Below, piece by piece: positions 21,572 through 34,405 of a stretch of 64,000 nt of DNA. Made by a program: the position numbers and the translations under genes. Where the stretch lies: NCBI RefSeq assembly GCF_963662255.1, contig NW_026912151.1, positions 186,001 to 250,000 on the forward strand, written 5' to 3'. Below the pieces are notes generated by a model. The model was not told the DNA's origin and ran no database searches. It saw only the letters and a list, made by a program, of their open reading frames with translations. The stretch is from Cinclus cinclus (taxonomy: Eukaryota; Chordata; Aves; Passeriformes; Cinclidae). Within the stretch, counting starts at the first letter, position 1, and each line of letters opens with the position of its first letter.

Positions 21572-24500
21572 GCTAGTTAGGCAAGTTGGCTTTGAAAGGA
21601 GGCACTTTTCCCCAAGAAGCCAAACTCAAGAGCCCACTTGGCAGATGTCATTTTGTAGGGCGCGTTTGGGCCTCCGATGGCAGCCAGGTTTGGAGGAGGG
21701 GGCAGCTTTGGTCTGGGAGAAATCCTCGTCCTTCTGGAATTTTTGTAGGCAAAAGCCCAGGACGGGCCGCAGGCAAGTTGGCTTTGAAAGGAGGCACTTC
21801 CACCCAAGAAGCCAAACTCAAGAGCCCACTTGGCAGGTGTCATTTTGTAGGGCGCGTTTGGGCCTCCGATGGCAGCCAGGTTTGGAGGAGGGGGCAGCTT
21901 TGGTCTGGGAGAAATCCTCGTCCTTCTGGAATTTTTGTAGGCAAAAGCCCTGCATGGGCCGCCGGCAAGTTAACTCCGAAAGGAGGCACTTTTCCCCAAG
22001 AAGCCAAACTCAAGAGCCCACTTGGCAGGTGTCATTTTGTAGGGCGCGTTTGGGCCTCCGATGGCAGCCAGGTTTGGAGGAGGGGGCAGCTTTGTTCTGG
22101 GAGAAATCCTCGTCCTTATGGAATTTTTGTAGGCACAAGCCCAGGACGGGCCGCAGGCAAGTTGGCTTTGAAAGGAGGCACTTTCCCCCAAGAAGCCAAA
22201 CTCAAGAGCCCACTTGGCAGGTGTCATTTTGTAGGGCGCGTTTGGGCCTCCGATGGCAGCCAGGTTTGGAGGAGGGGGCAGCTTTGGTCTGGGAGAAATC
22301 CTCGTCCTTATGGAATTTTTGTCGGCAAAAGCCCAGGACGGGCCGCAGGCAAGTTGACTCCGAAAGGAGGCACTTTTCCCCAGGAAGCCAAACTCAAGAG
22401 CCCACTTGGCAGATGTCATTTTGTAGGGCGCGTTTGGGCCTCCGATGGCAGCCAGGTTTGGAGGAGGGGGCAGCTTTGGTCTGGGAGAAATCCTCTTCCT
22501 TATGGAATTTTTGTAGCAAAAGCCCAGCACGGGACGCAGGCAAGTTGGTTTTGAAAGGAGGCACTTTTCCCCAAGAAGCCAAACTCAAGAGCCCACTTGG
22601 CAGGTGTCATTTTGTAGGGCACGTTTGGGCCTCCGATGGCAGCCAGGTTTGGAGGAGGGGGCAGCTTTGGTCTGGGAGAAATCCTCATCCTTATGGAATT
22701 TTTGGAGGCAAAAGCCCAGGACGGGCCGCAGGCAAGTTAGGCAAGTTGGCTCCGAAAGGAGGCACTTTTCCCCAAGAAGCCAAACTCAAGAACCCTCAAT
22801 GCAGATGTCATTTTGTGGGGCACGTTCGGGCCTCCGATGGCAGCCAGGTTTGGAGGAGGGGGCAGCTTTGGTCTGGGAGAAATCCTCGTCCTTATGGAAT
22901 TTTTGTAGTCTAAAGCCCAGCACGGGCCGCAGGCTAGTTAGGCAAGTTGGCTTTGAAAGGAGGCACTTTTCCGCAAGAAGCCAAACTCAAGAGCCCACTT
23001 GGCAGATGTCATTTTGTAGGGCGCGTTTGGGCCTCCGATGGCAGCCAGGTTTGGAGGAGGGGGCAGCTTTGGTCTGGGAGAAATCCTCGTCCTTATGGAA
23101 TTTTTGTAGGCAAAAGCCCAGGACAGGCCGCAGGCAAGTTGGCTTTGAAAGGAGGCACTTCCACCCAAGACTCCAAACTCAAGAGCCCACTTGGCAGGTG
23201 TCATTTTGTAGGGCACGTTTGGGCCTCCGATGGCAGCCAGGTTTGGAGGAGGGGGCAGCTTTGGTCTGGGAGAAATCCTCGTCCTTCTGGAATTTTTGTA
23301 GGCAAAAGCCCTGCATGGGCCGCAGGCAAGTTGACTCCGAAAGGAGGCACTTTTCCCCAGGAAGCCAAACTCAAGAACCCTCAATGCAGGTGTCATTTTG
23401 TGGGGCGCGTTTGGGCCTCCGATGGCAGCCAGGTTTGGAGGAGGGGGCAGCTTTGGTCTGGGAGAAATCCTCGTCCTTATGGAATTTTTGGAGGCAAAAG
23501 CCCAGGACGGGCCGCAGGCAAGTTAGGCAAGTTGGCTCCGAAAGGAGGCACTTTTCCCCAAGAAGCCAAACTCAAGAACCCACAATGCAGATGTCCTTTT
23601 GTAGGGCGCGTTTGGGCCTCCGATGGCAGCCAGGTTTGGAGGAGGGGGCAGCTTTGGTCTGGGAGAAATCCTCGTCCTTCTGGAATTTTTGGAGGCAAAA
23701 GCCCAGGACGGGCCGCAGGCAAGTTAGGCATTTTGGCTCCGAAAGGAGGCACTTTTCCCCAAGAACCCAAACTCAAGAGCCCACTTGGCAAATGTCATTT
23801 TGTAGGCCGCGTTTGGGCCTCCGATGGCAGCCAGGTTTGGAGGAGGGGGCAGCTTTGTTCTGGGAGAAATCCTCGTCCTTATGGAATTTTTGTAGGCACA
23901 AGCCCAGGACGGGCCGCAGGCAAGTTGGCTTTGAAAGGAGGCACTTTCCCCCAAGAAGCCAAACTCAAGAGCCAACTTAGCAGGTGTCATATTGTAGGGC
24001 GCGTTTGGGCCTCTGATGGCAGTCAGGTTTGGAGGAGGGGGCAGCTTTGGTCTGGGAGAAATCCTCGTCCTTATGGAATTTTTGTCGGCAAAAGCCCTGC
24101 ATGGGCCGCAGGCAAGTTGACTCCGAAAGGAGGCACTTTTCCCCAGGAAGCCAAACTCAAGAGCCCACTTGGCAGATGTCCGTTTGTAGGGCGCGTTTCG
24201 GCCTCCGATGGCAGCCAGGTTTGGAGGAGGGGGCAGCTTTGTTCTGGGAGAAATCCTCGTCCTTCTGGAATTTTTGTACTCAAAAGCCCAGGACGGGCCG
24301 CAGGCAAGTTAGGCAAGTTGGCTCCGAAAGGAGGCACTTTTCCCCAAGAAGCCAAACTCAAGAGCCCACTTGGCAGATGTCATTTTGTAGGGCGCGTTTG
24401 GGCCTCTGATGGCAGCCAGGTTTGGAGGAGGGGGCAGCTTTGGTCTGGGAGAAATCCTCGTCCTTATGGAATTTTTGTAGTTTAAAGCCCAGCACGGGCC

Positions 24501-27500
24501 GCAGGATAGTTAGGCAAGTTGGCTTTGAAAGGAGGCACTTTTCCCCAAGAAGCCAAACTCAAGAGCCCACTTGGCAGATGTCATTTTGTAGGGCGCGTTT
24601 GGGCCTCCGATGGCAGCCAGGTTTGGAGGAGGGGGCAGCTTTGGTCTGGGAGAAATCCTCGTCCTTCTGGAATTTTTGGAGGCAAAAGCCCAGGACGGGC
24701 CGCAGGCAAGTTGGCTTTGAAAGGAGGCACTTCCACCCAAGAAGCCAAACTCAAGAGCCCACTTGGCAGGTGTAATTTTGTAGGGCACGTTTGGGCCTCT
24801 GATGGCAGCCAGGTTTGGAGGAGGGGGCAGCTTTGGTCTGGGAGAAATCCTCGTCCTTCTGGAATTTTTGTCGGCAAAAGCCCTGCATGGGCCGCAGGCA
24901 AGTTAACTCCGAAAGGAGGCACTTTTCCCCAGGAAGCCAAACTCAAGAACCCTCAATGCAGGTGTCATTTTGTGGGGCGCGTTTGGGCCTCCGATGGCAG
25001 CCAGGTTTGGAGGAGGGGGCAGCTTTGGTCTGGGAGAAATCCTCGTCCTTCTGGAATTTTTGTACTCAAAAGCCCAGGACGGGCCGCAGGCAAGTTAGGC
25101 AAGTTGGCTCCGAAAGGAGGCACTTTTCCCCAAGAAGCCAAACTCAAGAGCCCACTTGGCAGATGTCATTTTGTGGGGCGCGTTTGGGCCTCTGATGGCA
25201 GCCAGGTTTGGAGGAGGGGGCAGCTTTGGTCTGGGAGAAATCCTCGTCCTTATGGAATTTTTGTAGTCTAAAGCCCAGCATGGGCCGCAGGCTAGTTAGG
25301 CAAGTTGGCTTTGAAAGGAGGCACTTTCCCCCAAGAAGCCAAACTCAAGAGCCCACTTGGCAGGTGTCATTTTGTAGGGCGCGTTTGGGCCTCCGATGGC
25401 AGCCAGGTTTGGAGGAGGGGGCAGCTTTGGTCTGGGAGAAATCCTCGTCCTTATGGAATTTTTGGAGGCAAAAGCCCTGCATGGGCCGCAGGCAAGTTGA
25501 CTCCGAAAGGAGGCACTTTTCCCCAAGAAGCCAAACTCAAGAGCCCACTTGGCAGATGTCATTTTGTAGGGCGCGTTTGGGCCTCCGATGGCAGCCAGGT
25601 TTGGAGGAGGGGGCAGCTTTGGTCTGGGAGAAATCCTCGTCCTTATGGAATTTTTGTAGGCAAAAGCCCAGGACGGGCCGCAGGCAAGTTGGCTTTGAAA
25701 GGAGGCACTTCCACCCAAGAAGCCAAACTCAAGAGCCCACTTGGCAGGTGTCATTTTGTAGGGCGCGTTTGGGCCTCCGATGGCAGCCAGGTTTGGAGGA
25801 GGGGGCAGCTTTGGTCTGGGAGAAATCCTCGTCCTTATGGAATTTTTGGAGGCAAAAGCCCTGCATGGGCCGCCGGCAAGTTGACTCCGAAAGGAGGCAC
25901 TTTTCCCCAGAAAGCCAAACTCAAGAGCCCACTTGGCAGATGTCATTTTGTAGGGCGCGTTTGGGCCTCCGATGGCAGCCAGGTTTGGAGGAGGGGGCAG
26001 CTTTGGTCGGGGAGAAATCCTCGTCCTTATGGAATTTTTGTAGTCTAAAGCCCAGCACGGGCCGCAGGCAAGTTAGGCAAGTTGGCTTTGAAAGGAGGCA
26101 CTTTTCCCCAAGAAGCCAAACTCAAGAACCCACAATGCAGATGTCATTTTGTAGGGCACGTTTGGGCCTCCGATGGCAGCCAGGTTTGGAGGAGGGGGCA
26201 GCTTTGTTCTGCGAGAAATCCTCGTCCTTCTGGAATTTTTGTACTCAAAAGCCCAGGACGGGCCGCAGGCAAGTTGGCATTTTGACTCCGAAAGGAGGCA
26301 CTTTTCCGCAAGAAGCCAAACTCAAGAGCCCACTTGGCAGATGTCATTTTGTAGGGCGCGTTTGGGCCTCCGATGGCAGCCAGGTTTGGAGGAGGGGGCA
26401 GCTTTGGTCTGGGAGAAATCCTCGTCCTTATGGAATTTTTGTAGGCAAAAGCCCAGGACGGGCCGCAGGCAAGTTAGGCAAGTTGGCTTTGAAAGGAGGC
26501 ACTTTTCCCCAAGAAGCCAAACTCAAGAACCCACAATGCAGATGTCCTTTTGTAGGGCGCGTTTGGGCCTCCGATGGCAGCCAGGTTTGGAGGAGGGGGC
26601 AGCTTTGTTCTGGGAGAAATCCTCGTCCTTATGGAATTTTTGTACTCAAAAGCTCAGGACGGGCCGCAGGCAAGTTAGGCAAGTTGGCTCCGAAAGGAGG
26701 CACTTTTCCCCAAGAAGCCAAACTCAAGAGCCCACTTGGCAGATGTCATTTTGTAGGGCGCGTTTGGGCCTCCGATGGCAGCCAGGTTTGGAGGAGGGGG
26801 CAGCTTTGGTCTGGGAGAAATCCTCGTCCTTATGGAATTTTTGTAGTCTAAAGCCCAGCACGGGCCGCAGGCAAGTTGGCTTTGAAAGGAGGCACTTTTC
26901 CCCAAGAAGCCAAACTCAAGAACCCACAATGCAGATGTCATTTTGTAGGGCGTGTTTGGGCCTCCGATGGCAGCCAGGTTTGGAGGAGGGGGCAGCTTTG
27001 GTCTGGGAGAAATCCTCGTCCTTATGGAATTTTTGTAGTCTAAAGCCCAGCACGGGCCGCAGGCTAGTTAGGCAAGTTGGCTTTGAAAGGAGGCACTTTT
27101 CCCCAAGAAGCCAAACTCAAGAGCCCACTTGGCAGATGTCATTTTGTAGGGCGCGTTTGGGCCTCCGATGGCAGCCAGGTTTGGAGGAGGGGGCAGCTTT
27201 GGTCTGGGAGAAATCCTCGTCCTTCTGGAATTTTTGTAGGCAAAAGCCCAGGACGGGCCGCAGGCAAGTTGGCTTTGAAAGGAGGCACTTCCACCCAAGA
27301 AGCCAAACTCAAGAGCCCACTTGGCAGGTGTCATTTTGTAGGGCGCGTTTGGGCTTCCGATGGCAGCCAGGTTTGGAGGAGGGGGCAGCTTTGGTCTGGG
27401 AGAAATCCTCGTCCTTCTGGAATTTTTGGAGGCAAAAGCCCTGCATGGGCCGCAGGCAAGTTGACTCCGAAAGGAGGCACTTTTCCCCAGGAAGCCAAAC

Positions 27501-30500
27501 TCAAGAACCCTCAATGCAGGTGTCATTTTGTGGGGCGCGTTTGGGCCTCCGATGGCAGCCAGGTTTGGAGGAGGGGGCAGCTTTGGTCTGGGAGAAATCC
27601 TCGTCCTTCTGGAATTTTTGGAGGCAAAAGCCCAGGACGGGCCGCAGGCAAGTTAGGCAAGTTGGCTCCGAAAGGAGGCACTTTTCCCCAAGAAGCCAAA
27701 CTCAAGAGCCCACTTGGCAGATGTCATTTTGTGGGGTGCGTTTGGGCCTCTGATGGCAGCCAGGTTTGGAGGAGGGGGCAGCTTTGGTCTGGGAGAAATC
27801 CTCGTCCTTATGGAATTTTTGTAGTCTAAAGCCCAGCACGGGCCGCAGGCTAGTTAGGCAAGTTGGCTTTGAAAGGAGGCACTTTCCCCCAAGAAGCCAA
27901 ACTCAAGAGCCCACTTGGCAGATGTCATTTTGTAGGGCGCGTTTGGGCCTCCGATGGCAGCCAGGTTTGGAGGAGGGGGCAGCTTTGGTCTGGGAGGAAT
28001 CCTCGTCCTTATGGAATTTTTGTAGCAAAAGCCCGGAACGGGACGCAGGCAAGTTGGTTTTGAAAGGAGTCACTTTTCCCCAAGAAGCCAAACTCAAGAG
28101 CCCACTTGGCAGGTGTCATTTTGTAGGGCGCGTTTGGGCCTCCGATGGCAGCCAGGTTTGGAGGAGGGGGCAGCTTTGGTCTGGGAGAAATCCTCGTCCT
28201 TCTGGAATTTTTGGAGGCAAAAGCCCAGGACGGGCCGCAGGCAAGTTGGCTTTGAAAGGAGGCACTTCCACCCAAGAAGCCAAACTCAAGAGCCCACTTG
28301 GCAGATGTCATTTTGTAGGGCGCGTTTGGGCCTCCGATGGCAGCCAGGTTTGGAGGAGGGGGCAGCTTTGGTCTGGGAGAAATCCTCGTCCTTATGGAAT
28401 TTTTGTAGGCAAAAGCCCTGCATTAGCCGCCGGCAAGTTGACTCCGAAAGGAGGCACTTTTCCCCAAGAAGCCAAACTCAAGAGCCCACTTGGCAGATGT
28501 CATTTTGTAGGGCGCGTTTGGGCCTCCGATGGCAGCCAGGTTTGGAGGAGGGGGCAGCTTTGGTCTGGGAGAAATCCTCGTCCTTATGGAATTTTTGTAG
28601 GCAAAAGCCCAGGATGGGCCGCAGGCAAGTTAGGCAACTTGGCTTTGAAAGAAGGCACTTTTCCCCAAGAAGCCAAACTCAAGAGCCCACTTGGCAGGTG
28701 TCATTTTGTAGGGCGCGTTTGGGCCTCCGATGGCAGCCAGGTTTGGAGGAGGGGGCAGCTTTGGTCTGGGAGAAATCCTCGTCCTTCTGGAATTTTTGGA
28801 GGCAAAAGCCCAGGACAGGCCGCAGGCAAGTTGGCTTTGAAAGGAGCCACTTTCCCCCAAGAAGCCAAACTCAAGAGCCCACTTGGCAGGTGTCATTTTG
28901 TAGGGCGCGTTTGGGCCTCCGATGGCAGCCAGGTTTGGAGGAGGGGGCAGCTTTGGTCTGGGAGAAATCCTCGTCCTTATGGAATTTTTGTCGGCAAAAG
29001 CCCTGCATGGGCCGCAGGCAAGTTGACTCCGAAAGGAGGCGCTTTTCCCCAGGAAGCCAAACTCAAGAACCCACAATGCAGATGTCATTTTGTAGGGCGC
29101 GTTTGGGCCTCTGAGGGCAGCCAGGTTTGGAGGAGGGGGCAGCTTTGGTCTGGGAGAAATCCTCGTCCTTATGGAATTTTTGTAGTCTAAAGCCCAGCAC
29201 GGGCCGCAGGCTAGTTAGGCAAGTTGGCTCCGAAAGGAGGCACTTTTCCGCAAGAAGCCAAACTCAAGAGCCCACTTGGCAGATGTCATTTTGTAGGGCG
29301 CGTTTGGGCCTCCGATGGCAGCCAGGTTTGGAGGAGGGGGCAGCTTTGGTCTGGGAGAAATCCTCGTCCTTCTGGAATTTTTGTAGGCAAAAGCCCAGGA
29401 CGGGCCGCAGGCAAGTTGGCTTTGAAAGGAGGCACTTCCACCCAAGAAGCCAAACTCAAGAGCCCACTTGGCAGGTGTAATTTTGTAGGGCACGTTTGGG
29501 CCTCCGATGGCAGCCAGGTTTGGAGGAGGGGGCAGCTTTGGTCTGGGAGAAATCCTCGTCCTTATGGAATTTTTGTAGTCTAAAGCCCAGCACGGGCCGC
29601 AGGCTAGTTAGGCAAGTTGGCTTTGAAAGGAGGCACTTTCCCCCAAGAAGCCAAACTCAAGAGCCCACTTGGCAGATGTCATTTTGTAGGGTGCGTTTGG
29701 GCCTCCGATGGCAGCCAGGTTTGGAGGAGGGGGCAGCTTTGGTCTGGGAGAAATCCTCGTCCTTATGGAATTTTTGTAGGCAAAAGCCCAGGACGGGCCG
29801 CAGGCAAGTTGGCTTTGAAAGGAGGCACTTCCACCCAAGAAGCCAAACTCAAGAGCCCACTTGGCAGATGTCATTTTGTAGGGCGCGTTTGGGCCTCCGA
29901 TGGCAGCCAGGTTTGGAGGAGGGGGCAGCTTTGGTCTGGGAGAAATCCTCGTCCTTATGGAATTTTTGTAGGCAAAAGCCCTGCATGGGCCGCCGGCAAG
30001 TTGACTCCGAAAGGAGGCACTTTTCCCCAAGAAGCCAAACTCAAGAGCCCACTTGGCAGATGTCATTTTGTAGGGCGCGTTTGGGCCTCCGATGGCAGCC
30101 AGGTTTGGAGGAGGGGGCAGCTTTGGTCTGGGAGAAATCCTCGTCCTTATGGAATTTTTGTAGGCAAAAGCCCAGGACGGGCCGCAGGCAAGTTAGGCAA
30201 GTTGGCTTTGAAAGGAGGCACTTTTCCCCAAGAAGCCAAACTCAAGAACCCACAATGCAGATGTCCTTTTGTAGGGCGCGTTTGGGCCTCCGATGGCAGC
30301 CAGGTTTGGAGGAGGGGGCAACTTTGGTCTGGGAGAAATCCTCGTCCTTCTGGAATTTTTGGAGGCAAAAGCCCAGGACGGGCCGCAGGCTGGTTAGGCA
30401 TTTTGGCTCCGAAAGGAGGCACTTTTCCCCAAGAAGCCAAACTCAAGAGCCCACTTGGCAGGTGTCATTTTGTAGGGCGCGTTTGGGCCTCCGATGGCAG

Positions 30501-33500
30501 CCAGGTTTGGAGGAGGGGGCAGCTTTGGTCTGGGAGAAATCCTCGTCCTTTTGGAATTTTTGTAGTCTAAAGCCCAGCACGGGCCGCAGGCAAGTTAGGC
30601 AAGTTGGCTTTGAAAGGAGGCACTTTCCCCCAAGAAGCCAAACTCAAGAGCCCACTTGGCAGATGTCATTTTGTAGGGCGCGTTTGGGCCTCCGATGGCA
30701 GCCAGGTTTGGAGGAGGGGGCAGCTTTGGTCTGGGAGAAATCCTCGTCCTTATGGAATTTTTGTAGGCAAAAGCCCAGGACGGGCCGCAGGCAAGTTGGC
30801 TTTGAAAGGAGGCACTTCCACCCAAGAAGCCAAACTCAAGAGCCCACTTGGCAGATGTCATTTTGTAGGGCGCGTTTGGGCCTCCAATGGCAGCCAGGTT
30901 TGGAGGAGGGGGCAGCTTTGGTCTGGGAGAAATCCTCGTCCTTATGGAATTTTTGTCGGCAAAAGCCCTGCATGGGCCGCCGGCAAGTTAACTCCGAAAG
31001 GAGGCACTTTTCCGCAAGAAGCCAAACTCAAGAGCCCACTTGGCAGATGTCATTTTGTAGGGCGCGTTTGGGCCTCCGATGGCAGCCAGGTTTGGAGGAG
31101 GGGGCAGCTTTGTTCTGGGAGAAATCCTCGTCCTTATGGAATTTTTGTAGGCACAAGCCCAGGACGGGCCGCAGGCAAGTTGGCTTTGAAAGGAGGCACT
31201 TTCCCCCAAGAAGCCAAACTCAAGAGCCCACTTGGCAGGTGTCATTTTGTAGGGCGCATTTGGGCCTCCGATGGCAGCCAGGTTTGGAGGAGGGGGCAGC
31301 TTTGGTCTGGGAGAAATCCTCGTCCTTATGGAATTTTTGTCGGCAAAAGCCCTGCATGGGCCGCAGGCAAGTTGACTCCGAAAGGAGGCACTTTTCCGCA
31401 AGAAGCCAAACTCAAGAGCCCACTTGGCAGATGTCATTTTGTAGGGCGCGTTTGGGCCTCTGATGGCAGCCAGGTTTGGAGGAGGGGGCAGCTTTGGTCT
31501 GGGAGAAATCCTCGTCCTTATGGAATTTTTGTAGGCAAAAGCCCAGGACAGGCCGCAGGCAAGTTAGGCAAGTTGGCTCCGAAAGGAGGCACTTTTCCCC
31601 AAGAAGCCAAACTCAAGAACCCTCAATGCAGATGTCATTTTGTGGGGCACGTTCGGGCCTCTGATGGCAGCCAGGTTTGGAGGAGGGGGCAGCTTTGGTC
31701 TGGGAGAAATCCTCGTCCTTATGGAATTTTTGGAGGCAAAAGCCCAGGACGGGCCGCAGGCAAGTTAGGCAAGTTGGCTTTGAAAGGAGGCACTTTTCCG
31801 CAAGAAGCCAAACTCAAGAGCCCACTTGGCAAATGTCATTTTGTAGGGCGCGTTTGGGCCTCCGATGGCAGCCAGGTTTGGAGGAGGGGGCAGCTTTGGT
31901 CTGGGAGAAATCCTCGTCCTTATGGAATTTTTGGAGGCAAAAGCCCTGCATGGGCCGCAGGCAAGTTGACTCCGAAAGGAGGCACTTTTCCCCAGGAAGC
32001 CAAACTCAAGAACCCTCAACGCAGGTGTCATTTTGTGGGGCGCGTTTGGGCCTCCGATGGCAGCCAGGTTTGGAGGAGGGGGCAGCTTTGGTCTGGGAGA
32101 AATCCTCGTCCTTATGGAATTTTTGGAGGCAAAAGCCCAGAATTGGCTGCTGGCTAGTTAGGCAAGTTGGCTCCGAAAGGAGGCACTTTTCCCCAAGAAG
32201 CCAAACTCCAGAACCCTCAATGCAGATGTCATTTTGTGGGGCGCGTTTGGGCCTCCGATGGCAGCCAGGTTTGGAGGAGGGGGCAGCTTTGGTCTGGGAG
32301 AAATCCTCATCCTTCTGGAATTTTTGGAGGCAAAAGCCCAGCACGGGCCGCAGGCAAGTTAGGCATTTTGGCTCCGAATGCAGGCACTTTTCCCCAGGAA
32401 GCCAAACTCAAGAGCCCACTTGGCAGATGTCATTTTGTAGGGCGCGTTTGGGCCTCCGATGGCAGCCAGGTTTGGAGGAGGGGGCAGCTTTGTTCTGGGA
32501 GAAATCCTCGTCCTTATGGAATTTTTGTAGGCACAAGCCCAGGACGGGCCGCAGGCAAGTTGGCTTTGAAAGGAGGCACTTTCACCCAAGAAGCCAAACT
32601 CAAGAGCCCACTTGGCAGGTGTCATTTTGTAGGGCGCGTTTGGGCCTCCGATGGCAGCCAGGTTTGGAGGAGGGGGCAGCTTTGGTCTGGGAGAAATCCT
32701 CGTCCTTCTGGAATTTTTGTAGGCAAAAGCCCTGCATGGGCCGCAGGCAAGTTGACTCCGAAAGGAGGCACTTTTCCCCAGGAAGCCAAACTCAAGAGCC
32801 CACTTGGCAGATGTCCGTTTGTAGGGCGCGTTTGGGCCTCCGATGGCAGCCAGGTTTGGAGGAGGGGGCAGCTTTGTTCTGGGAGAAATCCTCGTCCTTC
32901 TGGAATTTTTGTACTCAAAAGCTCAGGACGGGCCGCAGGCAAGTTAGGCAAGTTGGCTCCGAAAGGAGGCACTTTTCCCCAAGAAGCCAAACTCAAGAGC
33001 CCACTTGGCAGATGTCATTTTGTAGGGCGCGTTTGGGCCTCTGATGGCAGCCAGGTTTGGAGGAGGGGGCAGCTTTGGTCTGGGAGAAATCCTCGTCCTT
33101 ATGGAATTTTTGTAGTCTAAAGCCCAGCACGGGCCGCAGGCTAGTTAGGCAAGTTGGCTTTGAAAGGAGGCACTTTCCTCCAAGAAGCCAAACTCAAGAG
33201 CCCACTTGGCAGATGTCATTTTGTAGGGCGCGTTTGGGCCTCCGATGGCAGCCAGGTTTGGAGGAAGGGGCAGCTTTGGTCTGGGAGAAATCCTCGTCCT
33301 TATGGAATTTTTGTAGTCTAAAGCCCAGCACGGGCCGCAGGCAAGTTGGCTTTGAAAGGAGGCACTTCCACCCAAGAAGCCAAACTCAAGAGCCCACTTG
33401 GCAGGTGTCATTTTGTAGGGCACGTTTGGGCCTCCGATGGCAGCCAGGTTTGGAGGAGGGGGCAGCTTTGGTCTGGGAGAAATCCTCGTCCTTATGGAAT

Positions 33501-34405
33501 TTTTGTAGGCAAAAGCCCTGCATGGGCCGCAGGCAAGTTGACTCCGAAAGGAGGCAATTTTCCCCAGGAAGCCAAACTCAAGAACCCTCAATGCAGGTGT
33601 CATTTTGTGGGGCGCGTTTGGGCCTCCGATGGCAGCCAGGTTTGGAGGAGGGGGCAGCTTTGGTCTGGGAGAAATCCTCGTCCTTATGGAATTTTTGTAG
33701 GCACAAGCCCAGGACGGGCCGCAGGCAAGTTGGCTTTGAAAGGAGGCACTTTCCCCCAAGAAGCCAAACTCAAGAGCCCACTTGGCAGGTGTCATTTTGT
33801 AGGGCGCGTTTGGGCCTCCGATGGCAGCCAGGTTTGGAGGAGGGGGCAGCTTTGGTCTGGGAGAAATCCTCGTCCTTATGGAATTTTTGTCGGCAAAAGC
33901 CCTGCATGGGCCGCAGGCAAGTTGACTCCGAAAGGAGGCACTTTTCCCCAGGAAGCCAAACTCAAGAGCCCACTTGGCAGATGTCATTTTGTAGGGCGCG
34001 TTTGGGCCTCCGATGGCAGCCAGGTTTGGAGGAGGGGGCAGCTTTGGTCTGGGAGAAATCCTCGTCCTTCTGGAATTTTTGTAGCAAAAGCCCGGGACGG
34101 GACGCAGGCAAGTTGGTTTTGAAAGGAGTCACTTTTCCCCAAGAAGCCAAACTCAAGAGCCCACTTGGCAGGTGTCATTTTGTAGGGCACGTTTGGGCCT
34201 CCGATGGCAGCCAGGTTTGGAGGAGGGGGCAGCTTTGGTCTGGGAGAAATCCTCGTCCTTATGGAATTTTTGGAGGCAAAAGCCCAGGACGGGCCGCAGG
34301 CAAGTTAGGCAATTTGGCTCCGAAAGGAGGCACTTTTCCCCAAGAAGCCAAACTCAAGAACCCTCAATGCAGATGTCATTTTGTGGGGCACGTTCGGGCC
34401 TCCGA